Positions 1-7,961 of a stretch of 64,000 nt of DNA are shown here, piece after piece. Below the pieces are notes generated by a model. It worked only from the letters and a program-made list of their open reading frames with translations. It was not told where the DNA came from and made no database searches. Both the position numbers and the translations under genes were made by a program. How positions within the stretch are numbered: position 1 is the stretch's first letter; every line of letters begins with the position of its first letter. Origin of the DNA: Streptomyces longispororuber (GTDB taxonomy: Bacteria; Actinomycetota; Actinomycetes; Streptomycetales; Streptomycetaceae); NCBI RefSeq assembly GCF_024448165.1, contig NZ_JAMOLN010000001.1, forward strand, positions 95,277 to 159,276. Reading direction: 5' to 3'.

Positions 1-1158
1 GACAGGGATGCCGGTCTCGACCGTGAAGGCGGCGTGCGCGGACAACTCCTTGCCGCGGTCCCAGGTGAGAGACCGCCGAAGTTGGTCAGGCAGTGTCGTC
101 ATCGTCCTGGCCAGGGCGTTCTTCATCGTGATGGCGCCGTATCCGGCCAGAGCGGGTCCGTTCTTCGTGCGCGGGACCACACCGTAGCCCTCCTCGCGCG
201 GCAGGTGGACCAGCATGGTGAATCTGGTGGTGCGCTCGACGAGAGTCCCGATCGCCGAGCGCTTCAGCCCGATGATGAGGTCGCCCTCCCAGTGCCCGGG
301 AACGGCGCGGTCCTCGGCCTCGGCGGGACGCTCGCTGAGAAGGACCTTGTCGGTGACGTGGGCCCACGCCGTCTGCCGGCTGCGTGCCCGGGGAACACGC
401 AGCGCCCGTCCGGTGCGCAGGCAGGCCACCAGCTCGCGTTTCAGCGCACCACGTCCCTCGACGTAGAGCGCCTGGTAGATCGCCTCGTGACTGATGCGCA
501 TGTCCTCGTCGTCGGGGAACTCGACCGGCAGGCGGCGCGCGATCTGCTCCGGGCTCCATGCTGTAACCCAGCCTCTGTCGCCGCGGTGCGGCTTGTTGCG
601 CCCCTTCCAGGCCGGGCCCTCCGGGCCAACACGGTTGCCGCCGGCGTCGGTGACGTCTCCCGACAACCGGTCCTGGACAAAGGCTCTCAGCCTCGGATTG
701 TCCACGAGCTTGGCTGTCTTGGGGCGTCGGGCCCGGCGTTCAGCGTGCCACTGCGCGGTCGAGGCCCGGTAGTCCAGCTTGTAGGTCCGAGTAGAGGCAT
801 TGCGCCGCAGTTCGCGGGATATCGTCGACGGCGCCCGTCCGAGCCTGCGGGCGATCTCGCGGACGCCGGCGCCCTGGGCGTGCCAGACGGCGATGTCCTC
901 CCGTTCGGGAAACGACAGGTAGCGCCCGGACGCCTCATCAGGAAGACACGGATTCACGCCGCCAGCGTGCCGGAACCAGCGGAATCCCACCGGCCCGGAC
1001 ACCCCGGCAGCACTGCACGCATCCTCGGTCTTGGCACCCCGAGCGATCGCCGTCCAGAATCTGACCCTGTCCTCGCGCCAGGCCACCGACGGCCTGCCCG
1101 GCGACGGCATCAATCCCCGATACGCACGAACCTGCTTGTGCCGCTCCACAGATCCCAT
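1..1158 (-). CDS. IS30-family transposase (3' end beyond window)
   Basis: Reading the minus strand from ATG at 1158 gives an uninterrupted frame of about 386 codons that runs off the left edge. The N-terminal third has a helix-turn-helix of the IS30 type (REIARRLGRAPSTISRELRR) followed by the DDE catalytic core, with GHWEGDLIIG carrying the first acidic residue and LTWDRGKELSAH near the edge carrying the second. No frameshift or stop is visible, so this is the only transposase in the window that still looks functional. It sits directly inside the 1160-1200 inverted-repeat end and interrupts an IS3 element. The third acidic residue of the DDE triad lies outside the window. Confidence 0.93.
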   Translation of the reverse strand, partial: MGSVERHKQVRAYRGLMPSPGRPSVAWREDRVRFWTAIARGAKTEDACSAAGVSGPVGFRWFRHAGGVNPCLPDEASGRYLSFPEREDIAVWHAQGAGVREIARRLGRAPSTISRELRRNASTRTYKLDYRASTAQWHAERRARRPKTAKLVDNPRLRAFVQDRLSGDVTDAGGNRVGPEGPAWKGRNKPHRGDRGWVTAWSPEQIARRLPVEFPDDEDMRISHEAIYQALYVEGRGALKRELVACLRTGRALRVPRARSRQTAWAHVTDKVLLSERPAEAEDRAVPGHWEGDLIIGLKRSAIGTLVERTTRFTMLVHLPREEGYGVVPRTKNGPALAGYGAITMKNALARTMTTLPDQLRRSLTWDRGKELSAHAAFTVETGIPV

Positions 1159-1175
1159 CGCTTCACCTCTCGATC

Positions 1176-1199
1176 AAGGTGTTGCGACGATCAGTTGAA
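1176..1199. repeat. right terminal inverted repeat of the IS30 element
   Basis: The sequence ending TTGCGACGATCAGTTGAA lies just upstream of the IS30 transposase start and marks the point where IS3 orfB coding sequence resumes. Read inward it begins TTCAACTGATCGTCGCAAC, the style of terminus seen in actinobacterial IS30 elements. The partner repeat is outside the window, so the exact end and any target duplication cannot be confirmed. Confidence 0.6.
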
Positions 1200-1961
1200 T
1201 CCGTCCTGCGATCCGCGATCGCTGTGCAGGATGCACCCGGCGACGCTCCCACGCCGGGCAACCGCGTTGTTCAGGGCTGTGACGGCCAGGCGGGACTTCA
1301 TCCGCGTGTCGATCGAGTAGCCCACGATCCTCTTGCTGAAGACGTCCTTGATCGCGCAGAGATACAACTTGCCCTCAGTGGTGGCGTGTTCGGTGATATC
1401 GGTGAGCCACAGCTGGTTCGGTCCGGTCGCGCTGAAGTCGCGGCGGACGAGGTCGTCGTGCACCGGCGGGCCGGCCTTCTTGCTTCGGCTGCGCTTCTTG
1501 CCGAAGACGCTCCACCAGTTGTTGTCGCGGCAGATCCGCCACGCGGTCCGGTCCGCCATGCCCGATCCCGCGCTGCGGGCCTCGTCGGCCAGAAAGCGGT
1601 AGCCGAACTCCGGGTCGTCGCGGTGCGCGTCGAACAGTGCGTTCGCGCGGCTGACCCGCTCCAACTCGGTCTCGGTCACCGGTCGTTCCAGCCAGCGGTA
1701 GTAGGGCTGGCGGGCGAGCTTGAGCACCCGGCACGTCACCGTGACGGGCACCCCGTCCACGGCCAGCTCTTTCACGAGCGGGTAGATCCTTTTCCCGGCA
1801 GGTGTGCCTGCGACAGGTAGGCCGCGGCCCGCCGCAGGACTTCGTTCTCCTGCTCCAGCAGCTTGATCCGCCGACGCGCTTCCCGCAGTTCCGCGCTCTC
1901 CTGGCTGCTTGTTCCGGGCCTGGTCCCATCGTCGATGTCCGCCCGGCGCATCCACTTCCAC
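1200..1961 (-). pseudogene. IS3-family transposase OrfB, 3' end cut off by IS30
   Basis: The frame encodes the N-terminal helix region (KRIYPLVKELAVDGVPV) and most of the integrase catalytic domain: WLTDITEHATTEGKLYLC contains the first Asp and CILHSDRGSQ the second. It then stops after DGFN exactly at the IS30 terminus, so the final DDE glutamate and C-terminus are displaced to the other side of the IS30 copy. The natural OrfB product is expected by minus-one frameshifting from orfA, which ends in the overlapping frame at 1772. The conserved part looks unmutated, so the IS30 insertion is probably recent. Confidence 0.88.
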
Positions 1962-2080
1962 AGTGTCATCGCGGGGACCCCGAAGTCGGCGGCCACCTGC
2001 TCCACCGTCACGCCCGGGCCGCGGTTCCTCGCGACCCGCACAACGTCCTGGCGGAACTCTTCCGGATAAGGCTTGGGCAC
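1772..2080 (-). CDS. IS3-family transposase OrfA
   Basis: A 102-residue protein from a GTG at 2080 preceded by AAGGAT. It starts VPKPYPEEFRQDVVRVARN, has a helix-turn-helix (VEQVAADFGVPAMTLWKWMRRA) and ends with a leucine-zipper-like segment (RRIKLLEQENEVLRRAAAYL), the standard layout of IS3 OrfA. An ATG in the same frame 33 bases upstream is possible but has no better ribosome site. The 3' end overlaps orfB in the minus-one frame, as expected for programmed frameshifting. It is intact, but its partner is truncated by IS30, so no full transposase can be made from this copy. Confidence 0.88.
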   Translation of the reverse strand: MPKPYPEEFRQDVVRVARNRGPGVTVEQVAADFGVPAMTLWKWMRRADIDDGTRPGTSSQESAELREARRRIKLLEQENEVLRRAAAYLSQAHLPGKGSTRS

Positions 2081-2359
2081 AGCGGCATCCTTCCCACCCG
2101 CCCCACAGGGCAAGCCAGTTCAGATGTCACCCGATCGTGCATCAGCCCCAGTAGAACTCGCCCCGGAAGCGTGACAGTTCCGCCAGCGATTCCTGCCGGA
2201 CATCCTGATACTGCAGACTCATCCTCACGGCCTTCGCGTTGGACGTGTGTGTTCCTTGGCCGGAGCACATGTTCAGGCGAAGGCCGTTTCCGCGTACGGC
2301 AGTTACCGAACCGAGTGATCAAGTACGACGCACCGTTCGACGGCATACGTTAAAGATCA
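2081..2359. other. intergenic stretch, no gene recognised
   Basis: About 280 bases between IS3 orfA and the next transposase relic. It should contain the outer end of IS3 close to 2110-2150. I see no open frame with a ribosome site and no recognisable family on either strand. Confidence 0.5.
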
Positions 2360-2763
2360 AGCTAGTGGCTAAAGCCGTGCCGACGCAGCATCTTCGCGAT
2401 GCCAGAGAGAGTGAAACTCTTGTGGAACCGGCGTCCGATGAGCGTTCTGATCCTGGCCAGCGTCCAGGTCTGGTCCGGCCCAGCCATGCGCCACCGGGCC
2501 CTTGGCCAACTCCTGTTCCAGCACCACGAACAGGGCCTCGCTCAGTCCTGGCCGAGAGGCCGATCCATTCGAGCACAAGCCGTGCTCTCCGGTGCCCTGC
2601 CATACCTGGCGCCATCGCTGCACCGACCTGATGCTGACCCGAAGCTGTTTGGCGATCACCGTGTTGTCCTGCCCGGCAGCGAACATCCTGGCTGCGTCCA
2701 TACGGATGCCTCGCGAAACGCGCGCCGCTCGGCAGTCAGGCCACCGCCTTGCGGATACCTCAT
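2360..2763 (-). pseudogene. IS630-like transposase N-terminal relic
   Basis: Starting at ATG 2763 the frame gives MRYPQGGGLTAERRAFRE, then shifts. The next frame has a helix-turn-helix of the IS630 type (GIRMDAARMFAAGQDNTVIA, RVSIRSVQRWRQVWQGTG). After GPVAHGW an extra base (TGGGCCGGAC where TGGCCGGAC is expected) moves the winged-helix part (TWTLARIRTLIGRRFHKSF) into a third frame, ending around 2360. No DDE catalytic domain follows. Two frameshifts plus the missing C-terminus make this a dead fragment. Confidence 0.75.
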
Positions 2764-2834
2764 GGCTCGGGCATACCGCGACAATCGCCATCCGTCCGCC
2801 ATCGCGACAACACACAGACAAGCTCAGTAAGCGT

Positions 2835-3100
2835 CTGGCCCGCACCTGGCAGCGCAGAATCTCCTGAATCTGCTGGTCGAGACCGTCCTCGCGCCACAGG
2901 GGGAAGGAGTAGAACACCGCCGACCAGGCCGGGAGATCATGCGGCAGCAGCCTCCACTGACAGCCCGTCCGGTTCTGGTACAGCAGCGCGTTCACGACTT
3001 CGCGCAGGTCGCAGGGGCCTGGATCTCCGGCCCTGTCGTCAACCGCCATCGGATCCTCTTGGATCTGAGCCGCCATCAAGCCCGGAAAGGCCGGGTTCAT
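2835..3100 (-). pseudogene. IS5-family (DUF4096) transposase N-terminal fragment
   Basis: The frame from ATG 3100 reads MNPAFPGLMAAQIQEDPMA and then the DUF4096 signature REVVNALLYQNRTGCQWRLL and LPHDLPAWSAVFYSF. It loses similarity at about 2835, where it abuts the IS630-like relic in one continuous open frame. Only the DNA-binding N-terminal part of an IS5-group transposase is present; the catalytic domain is missing. One IS probably landed in, or recombined with, the other. Confidence 0.75.
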
Positions 3101-3228
3101 TGGACGCGCACTCAGTCTGTCGTCGTTCGATCGTTTGTCGACAGGGTGAAGCGCGACACGGAAGCCCGGCCTGCGGTCGGGTGTTCCACCCGGCAGATGC
3201 GCGTGAGCTGGCGAGGCCGGGGCGGCGG

Positions 3229-3840
3229 TCAGCGGTAGGCGGCGAGAAAGACACGGGCGCCGGCGGCGGCGTAGCGGTCGAGGTCGGCCTCGGTGTACTG
3301 GACACGGCCGGTGAACATGGCCTTGTTCACCGGGATCCATAGCAGCAGGCCGGAGAAGTGGTTCGCCGCCAGGAGCGGGTCGTCGACGCGAAGGAGCCCC
3401 TGGTCGGCCAGGCGCTGGAAGGTTGCCGCCAGCGTGGTGAGCCCTCGTTGGAAGCCTCGCTCGTACCACTCGGTTCCCAGGTCGGGGAAGAAGTCGGCGT
3501 TGGCGATGATCAGGCGCCGCAGTTGGATCACACGGGGGTCAGTGAGGGCGGTCAGGAATTGACGGGCGAGCCGGGTCAGGTTCTCTTCCAGGTTGGCGTC
3601 GTCGGTGGGGAGTTCGGCCAACAGGTCGATCGTGGTGTCAAGTCGGTCGGTGGTGGCCAGGACGATGTCGGCGAAGAGCTTTTCCTTGTCGGAGAAGTGC
3701 TTGTAGACGGTCTGTTTGGAGACCGCGGCCAGCTTCGCGATGTCGTCCATGCTCGTTCCCGCGTATCCCTTGTCCAGGAAGACGTTGGTCGCAGCCTCCA
3801 GGATTGCTTCGTGCTTGCGCGCTGAACGGCTGTCCATCAT
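3229..3840 (-). CDS. TetR/AcrR-family transcriptional regulator
   Basis: 203 residues, normal for the family. Residues 8-55 form the TetR helix-turn-helix: ILEAATNVFLDKGYAGTSMD, then IAKLAAVSKQTVYKHFSDKE. The rest is an alpha-helical ligand-binding domain (TLAATFQRLADQGLLRVDDP). I chose the double ATG at 3840, preceded by a GAAGGAG ribosome site; longer readings would run through the operator. It is divergent from the hydrolase at 3980, and a strong palindrome at 3877-3895 lies between them. The usual logic would be ligand-relieved repression of both genes; the ligand is not evident from sequence. Confidence 0.93.
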   Translation of the reverse strand: MMDSRSARKHEAILEAATNVFLDKGYAGTSMDDIAKLAAVSKQTVYKHFSDKEKLFADIVLATTDRLDTTIDLLAELPTDDANLEENLTRLARQFLTALTDPRVIQLRRLIIANADFFPDLGTEWYERGFQRGLTTLAATFQRLADQGLLRVDDPLLAANHFSGLLLWIPVNKAMFTGRVQYTEADLDRYAAAGARVFLAAYR

Positions 3841-3876
3841 CGGCTCCTTCTTCGTGTGTCTGCCTCTCCGACGAGA

Positions 3877-3895
3877 GTACTGGACTGACCAGTAC
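3877..3895. promoter_or_regulatory. probable TetR operator 1
   Basis: GTACTGGACTGACCAGTAC is a perfect 7-base inverted repeat around a 5-base centre, located 37 bases upstream of the TetR start in the divergent gap. Its size and place match an autoregulated TetR operator. Confidence 0.7.
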
Positions 3896-3903
3896 CCATG
3901 CGA

Positions 3904-3920
3904 GTACTGTACCGTCCAGT
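3904..3920. promoter_or_regulatory. possible TetR operator 2 (degenerate)
   Basis: GTACTG and CCAGTT, spaced 5 bases apart, repeat the half-sites of the upstream palindrome imperfectly and lie between it and the hydrolase start. It may be a weaker second site controlling the hydrolase promoter. Confidence 0.4.
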
Positions 3921-3979
3921 TCCAAAGAGGTGGGGCTTCCGGCCCTGCGTACCGCGCATACATGTGGAGTGGGTTTCTC

Positions 3980-4783
3980 ATGGACAAGGTGTTCTCTGCC
4001 GACGGCACTGCCATCGCCTACGAACGGCAGGGCTCGGGCCCCGCGGTGGTGCTCGTCGGCGGCGCTTTCATGACGCGCGGCGATTCCGCCGCGCTCGCCG
4101 GCCTGCTGGCCGAGTACTACACCGTCATCACGTACGACCGCCGGGGACGCGGCGACAGCGGGGACAGTCCGGAGTACGACGTGCAGCGCGAGGTCGAGGA
4201 CCTGGACGCCCTGATCGAGCGCGCGGGTGGCGAGGCGATGGTGTTCGGCATGTCCTCCGGCGCCGTGCTGGCGCTGGAGGCCGTCGCCCGTGGCAGCGTC
4301 GTCTCCAGGCTGGCCATGTACGAGCCGCCCTTCATCACCGACTCCAGCCGCCCGCCGCTGCCAGCCGACTACGTTGCCCACCTGGCGGACCTCGTGAAGC
4401 AGGGGGCGTACGGCGACGCTGCGGCCTACTTCATGAGCGCAGCCGTGGGCATGCCCGCCGAGGCCATCGCCGGGATGCGGCAGGCCCCCTTCTGGGCGGG
4501 CATGGAAGCCACCGCCCGCACTCTGCCCTATGACGGCCAGGTCATGGGTGACACCATGTCTGGTCGGCCGCTGCGCGCCGACCGCTGGCGGTCTGTGACT
4601 GTGCCCGTCCTCATCGGCAGCGGGGACGCGGGCGCCCCGCACATGCTCACCGGCGCACGAGAACTCGCCGTACTGGCCGACAACTTCACCCTGCACGTCT
4701 TCCCCGGCCAAGAGCACAACATCGGCCCAGAGATCCTCGCCCCCGTCCTGACCTGCTTCTTCACCACCGAAGAGCAGGCATGA
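3980..4783 (+). CDS. alpha/beta-fold hydrolase
   Basis: 267 residues starting MDKVFSADGTAIAYERQGSG. The fold signature is complete: oxyanion-side GGAFMTRGDSAALA, the strand TVITYDRRGRGDSGDSP, the nucleophile elbow GMSSGAVLALEA (Ser near residue 91), and a late His in FPGQEHNIGPEIL. An in-frame ATG 18 bases upstream is an alternative start. It is divergent from the TetR gene and likely under its control. The family includes many esterases and lactonases, and the substrate cannot be read from the sequence. The stop codon overlaps the next ATG (ATGA), so a downstream partner gene was once translationally coupled; that partner is now truncated. Confidence 0.92.
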   Translation: MDKVFSADGTAIAYERQGSGPAVVLVGGAFMTRGDSAALAGLLAEYYTVITYDRRGRGDSGDSPEYDVQREVEDLDALIERAGGEAMVFGMSSGAVLALEAVARGSVVSRLAMYEPPFITDSSRPPLPADYVAHLADLVKQGAYGDAAAYFMSAAVGMPAEAIAGMRQAPFWAGMEATARTLPYDGQVMGDTMSGRPLRADRWRSVTVPVLIGSGDAGAPHMLTGARELAVLADNFTLHVFPGQEHNIGPEILAPVLTCFFTTEEQA

Positions 4784-4863
4784 GTAAGGTCTTCGCCACT
4801 CTAGGCATGCCCCTGGACGGCTTCATCGCCGGCCCCGATTCCCGTCCCGACAACCCGCTCGAT
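4780..4863 (+). pseudogene. dihydrofolate-reductase-like (RibD C-terminal domain) protein, N-terminal stub
   Basis: MSKVFATLGMPLDGFIAGPD is the typical start of the small RibD_C/dihydrofolate-reductase-like oxidoreductases of actinobacteria. After RPDNPL the frame passes into IS256 transposase DNA read on the wrong strand, so only about 27 native residues remain. The ATG overlaps the hydrolase stop, which suggests the two formed an operon before the IS256 insertion. I do not find the missing 3' part beyond the IS copy. Confidence 0.7.
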
Positions 4864-5814
4864 CGGGTCCGTGGCCCGCAGATGGAGCCAGTGCTCGGCG
4901 GGGAAGTCGTAGACCGCCAACAGCTGATCCTCGTCATCGACGATCTTCTTGACGGCCAAACTCGGCCCCGTACTGCTTGGCGAACGCCTTGACCGCGGCG
5001 GCCGCGTGCTCCTTGTCCTCGGCGTTGTAGATGTCCTGGTTGGCCCTCTTCGCCGCGGGCTGGGCCGTCAGTTGGCCGTTCTGTGAACCCAGCATCTTTG
5101 GTCTTAGGTGGCGGGTTTCGGGGAAGATCTCGTTCAGCGCGTGCCAGAAGCCGAGGGCACCGTCGCCGACGGTGAGGACGGGAGCGCGCGTACCGCGCCG
5201 CTGGCAGTCGCGCAGCAGGCTCGCCCAGGACTCCGAGGACTCGCGGTAGCCGTCGGCCCTCGCGATCACCTCCTTGGTGCCGTCCGCGCTCGCCCATGAC
5301 GACCACGACCGCGGCCTTCGCCTCGTCCAGGCGTATTGCCGTCGGCTCAGACGTAGACGTAGTCCGTGGCCGACAGGTCGCGCTCGCTGAACGTCTTGTG
5401 GTCGGCCTGCCACTGGGTGATCCAGGTGACGGTGGCCGGTGACAGGCCGACCGAAGAACCGAGGAACTGCTCGAGCGCAGGCACGAAATGCCCGCTGGAC
5501 AGCCCGTGGAGGTAGAGGAGCGGCAGCACCTCGCTGATCTTCGGGGACTTCCTTGCCCAGAGCGGCGGGATCGCCAAGGGGAGCCGCTTGCGCTCGCCCG
5601 TCTCCTCGTCGATGCGTTCGGCATTCACGTGGGGAGCCTTGGCCTCGACCGTCTCGGCCGCGGTGGTCACGTTCCGGAGCTGGTGATGTCCGTTGCGGAC
5701 CACGAGCCGCCGCTCACGCTCGTGCTTCTCATCGGCCAACTCGGCTACGTACGAGTCAATTTCGACCTCCAGAGCGGCGGCCGGCACTCGCCTGGCGCCC
5801 TCCCGGACGATGTC
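4862..5814 (-). pseudogene. IS256-family transposase relic, copy 1
   Basis: Minus-strand reading gives the Mutator-type transposase in pieces. One frame carries IVREGARRVPAAALEVEIDS and EVLPLLYLHGLSSGHFVPAL up to TDYVYV and a stop near 5347. Another has GTKEVIARADGYRESSESWA, LLRDCQRRG, and ALGFWHALNEIFPETRH, and a third has the C-terminal DEDQLLAVYDFPAEHWLHLR. At least two frameshifts and a nonsense codon are present, and the last 60 or so residues are missing. It resembles copy 2 at 10.0-11.3 kb but has decayed independently. Its left edge cuts the dihydrofolate-reductase-like gene and its right edge cuts a small native gene. Confidence 0.82.
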
Positions 5815-5964
5815 CAACTCATCAAAGCTCTGCAGCCCGGCCTCTTGCATGAACCGGGCGACGTCCTCTACGGAGTACGCGCGGCCGTGGATCGTCCCGT
5901 CGATACGGACGCGACGACCGCCGCCTGCGTCGGGCGGATAGATCACTAGAGGCATGGGGGCCAT
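5815..5964 (-). pseudogene. N-terminal stub of a small conserved actinobacterial protein
   Basis: From ATG 5964 (or 5955) the frame reads MAPMPLVIYPPDAGGGRRVR and continues through AYSVEDVARFMQEAGLQSFD before entering IS256 coding sequence in the same frame. The VIYPPD...GGRRVR...EFLRRAGL pattern is one I associate with small Streptomyces proteins of about 70 residues and unknown function. The native C-terminus is absent. The in-frame join yields a long but artificial fusion. Confidence 0.5.
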
Positions 5965-6004
5965 ACCCTCAGCGTGCGGGACGGACGAGCGGGAGCAGCC
6001 TGGG

Positions 6005-6150
6005 TTACTCCCGCTCGCTGGCATCGGCTCTGTGCAAGAGCAGCTGGTGGTCGAGTTCACGGCGGATCACGGGGTCGAGCTGCGTGGTCTGCGCCCATGC
6101 AATCAACTGGTCAGCCACTGCGCGGAGCTCGGACGAGTTCCAGGCCGTGA
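6005..6150 (-). pseudogene. unassigned open frame, C-terminal fragment
   Basis: A minus-strand frame reads WNSSELRAVADQLIAWAQTT followed by QLDPVIRRELDHQLLLHRAD and ends at TAA 6005. Its composition looks like a real amphipathic protein tail, but no start codon with a ribosome site precedes it and a stop lies just upstream. It is probably the end of a gene destroyed by the IS activity nearby. I do not recognise the family. Confidence 0.25.
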
Positions 6151-6189
6151 CTCTTCAACGGATGCCCCAGTTCCCACCTCATGTCGTCT

Positions 6190-6210
6190 GTAACCAGTTA
6201 TATTGGTTAC
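6190..6210. promoter_or_regulatory. perfect palindrome abutting the CGNR gene start
   Basis: GTAACCA-N7-TGGTTAC ends on the base before the ATG at 6211. A 7-base perfect inverted repeat in this position can act as an operator that blocks transcription or a leaderless start. The likeliest ligand is the CGNR protein encoded next to it. Confidence 0.65.
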
Positions 6211-6813
6211 ATGGATTCCCTGCCCATCGCGGGGCTGACGCTGCAGTCCCACACCGGCGTCAGCTATCGCTTCGACCCCGGTGCGCTGTGCCTGGAACTG
6301 CTGACCACCGGCGGCCCCGACCCCTACAGCCGGTATGAGGTCCTGCACGGGCCTGCCGACCTGGCCGCCTGGGTGGACCGGTCCCGGCTGACCCCGACGC
6401 CCGCGCTGGACATCTCCCATGCGGAAGTGGCCGACATCCGCAGGCTGCGCGACGCGCTGTTCCAGGTGGTCATCTCCCAGATGCGCGGGGAGCCTCACCC
6501 GCCCCGCGACCTGGAGGTCATCAACGAAGCGGCTGCCCGTTTGGCCATGGCCCCCGCCATCACCCCGGACGGCAAACGGCAGTGGGCCGCGGCCCTCACC
6601 GCAACGCACCTGACGGCCACCGTCGCCCGGGATGCCATCGACCTGCTTACCGGCCCTCTCGCGCACCGCGTCCGCACCTGCGCCGCGGAGGACTGTCACC
6701 TCATCTACGTCGACACCTCACGCCCCGGCCGTCGCCGCTGGTGCTCCATGGAGCACTGCGGCAACCGCCACAAAGTCAGGGCGCTGCGCGCCCGCCACAT
6801 CGAGGAAGGATGA
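6211..6813 (+). CDS. CGNR zinc-finger (ABATE-domain) transcriptional regulator
   Basis: Reading from ATG 6211 gives 200 residues: MDSLPIAGLTLQSHTGVSYR at the start, an alpha/beta stress-regulator (ABATE, DUF1470) domain through about residue 130, and a C-terminal zinc finger with RTCAAEDCHLIYVDTSRPG and WCSMEHCGNRHKVRAL, which holds the four cysteines and the namesake CGNR. An upstream in-frame ATG at 6181 is less likely because the 6190-6210 palindrome would then be coding. The 3' end overlaps the SRPBCC gene by ATGA. The pairing suggests the regulator controls the SRPBCC protein and itself. Confidence 0.9.
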   Translation: MDSLPIAGLTLQSHTGVSYRFDPGALCLELLTTGGPDPYSRYEVLHGPADLAAWVDRSRLTPTPALDISHAEVADIRRLRDALFQVVISQMRGEPHPPRDLEVINEAAARLAMAPAITPDGKRQWAAALTATHLTATVARDAIDLLTGPLAHRVRTCAAEDCHLIYVDTSRPGRRRWCSMEHCGNRHKVRALRARHIEEG

Positions 6814-7214
6814 CCCTCATGCCCACAGGGCTCACTCAGGACGCCGGCTGGCAGATCGGCGTGTCCCGCACCCTCCCCTATCCCGCAGCCATCGTCTGGG
6901 ACTTCATCAGCAGCCCCGAAGGCATCGGCCTCTGGCTCGGCCCCGGCGCGGCCCTCACCCCGGAACGGGGCGCGCCCTACCGGACCGACGAAGGAGTGAC
7001 GGGTGAGGTGCGCGGCTACCGTCCCGCGGACCGTATCCGCGTCACCCACGGCACCACCACGGTCCAGGTCGCCCTTGCCCCCGCCGCCGACGGCACCCGC
7101 ACGATGCTCCGCTTCCACCAGGAGCACCTGGCCGACGCGGAAGAGCGCGAACGGCGACGCGCACACTGGCAGCAGGTCGTGGACCAGGTCGCCATCGCCC
7201 TCGACGAGCGGTAA
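6810..7214 (+). CDS. SRPBCC/AHSA1-domain protein
   Basis: 134 residues starting MTLMPTGLTQDAGWQIGVSR. Signatures of the Activator-of-Hsp90 homology (Bet v1-like) fold are visible: SRTLPYPAAIVWDFISSPEG at the start, GLWLGPG, a middle EVRGYRPADRIRVTH and a C-terminal helix AHWQQVVDQVAIALDE. Such proteins bind hydrophobic ligands and are often co-transcribed with small regulators. The start ATG overlaps the CGNR stop, indicating translational coupling. An ATG nine bases downstream is an alternative. The ligand is unknown. Confidence 0.88.
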   Translation: MTLMPTGLTQDAGWQIGVSRTLPYPAAIVWDFISSPEGIGLWLGPGAALTPERGAPYRTDEGVTGEVRGYRPADRIRVTHGTTTVQVALAPAADGTRTMLRFHQEHLADAEERERRRAHWQQVVDQVAIALDER

Positions 7215-7780
7215 CAACGGCGCGCGGAATCCGACCGGAGGCCGGTAGGCTCCGGCGACGACGGACCGGGCACTGCTCCGCTTCGAACGGTCCTGCACGC
7301 GGGACAGGCCCCCTCATTGTCAGGGCTGGCCTGTCCCGGACTGCCCCCACCGGCACCAGAACGAGGGCGGTCAGCAGTGCCATACGGCGAGCACAGGACA
7401 AAAGGAGATCCCGGCTGCCGCCATGTGGCAGACGGATCGGCAGGTGAGAGGCCGCCGGTTGTCCGCCGGTCGCAAGGCGTTCGTTCGGCAGACGCAACCG
7501 GGTGCGGGTGGGTTCCTTGGAGGCGTTAACGAAGCCGTCTGTGCCAGTCGGGCTTGTCGAACCCGCGCCGGAACACTGCAACACCGGCGAACATCGACCG
7601 GTCACCGCCGGACTCCAGACGGAAGACGCTGTAACCAGCAGCGTGACCGCCGGTGCGGCTGACTTGCGCCGCTACTGCCCCTTGACGGTCACCGCACGAC
7701 ACCCGACCACGCGGTCGCGGCAACAGGGCTCCGCGCGACGCAGGTCCGCCCCCGGATCCGTAGACAACCAATGCCCTTTC
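7215..7780. other. gene-free stretch
   Basis: Several open frames exist on both strands because of the GC content, but none has a ribosome site plus a recognisable protein. It lies between an intact operon and transposon debris and is probably decayed sequence. Confidence 0.5.
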
Positions 7781-7950
7781 TCACGCGGCGTCGACAGGGA
7801 CCTTCTCCGCGCCGATTCGCTGGATGCCCTCCTGTCCCCACGCTGCCAGTGGCTCCAGACCGGTATGGAGGGTGAGGCCGTGCTCCATGAGGGAGTACTC
7901 GACCCGCGGCGCCACCACGGCGTGCACCTCCCGGTGCAGAAGTCGAGGGT
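7781..7950 (-). pseudogene. HxlR-family regulator, C-terminal fragment
   Basis: The minus strand reads HREVHAVVAPRVEYSLMEHG then LTLHTGLEPLAAWGQEGIQ and stops at 7781. The P-R-VEYSLTE-G-L pattern is the hallmark of the winged-helix wing and last helix of HxlR/MarR-like regulators. Everything upstream of the wing is missing because IS5 sequence begins here, so no functional DNA-binding protein remains. Confidence 0.6.
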
Positions 7951-7961
7951 GCGACCGCAGG

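Noticed and set aside
34..1320. A 428-codon plus-strand open frame at the left edge
   Set aside because: It is antisense to the IS30 transposase and the IS3 orfB end, whose minus-strand motifs are unmistakable.
3229..4014. Longer TetR start at 4014
   Set aside because: It would put the perfect operator palindrome inside the coding sequence and has no ribosome site.
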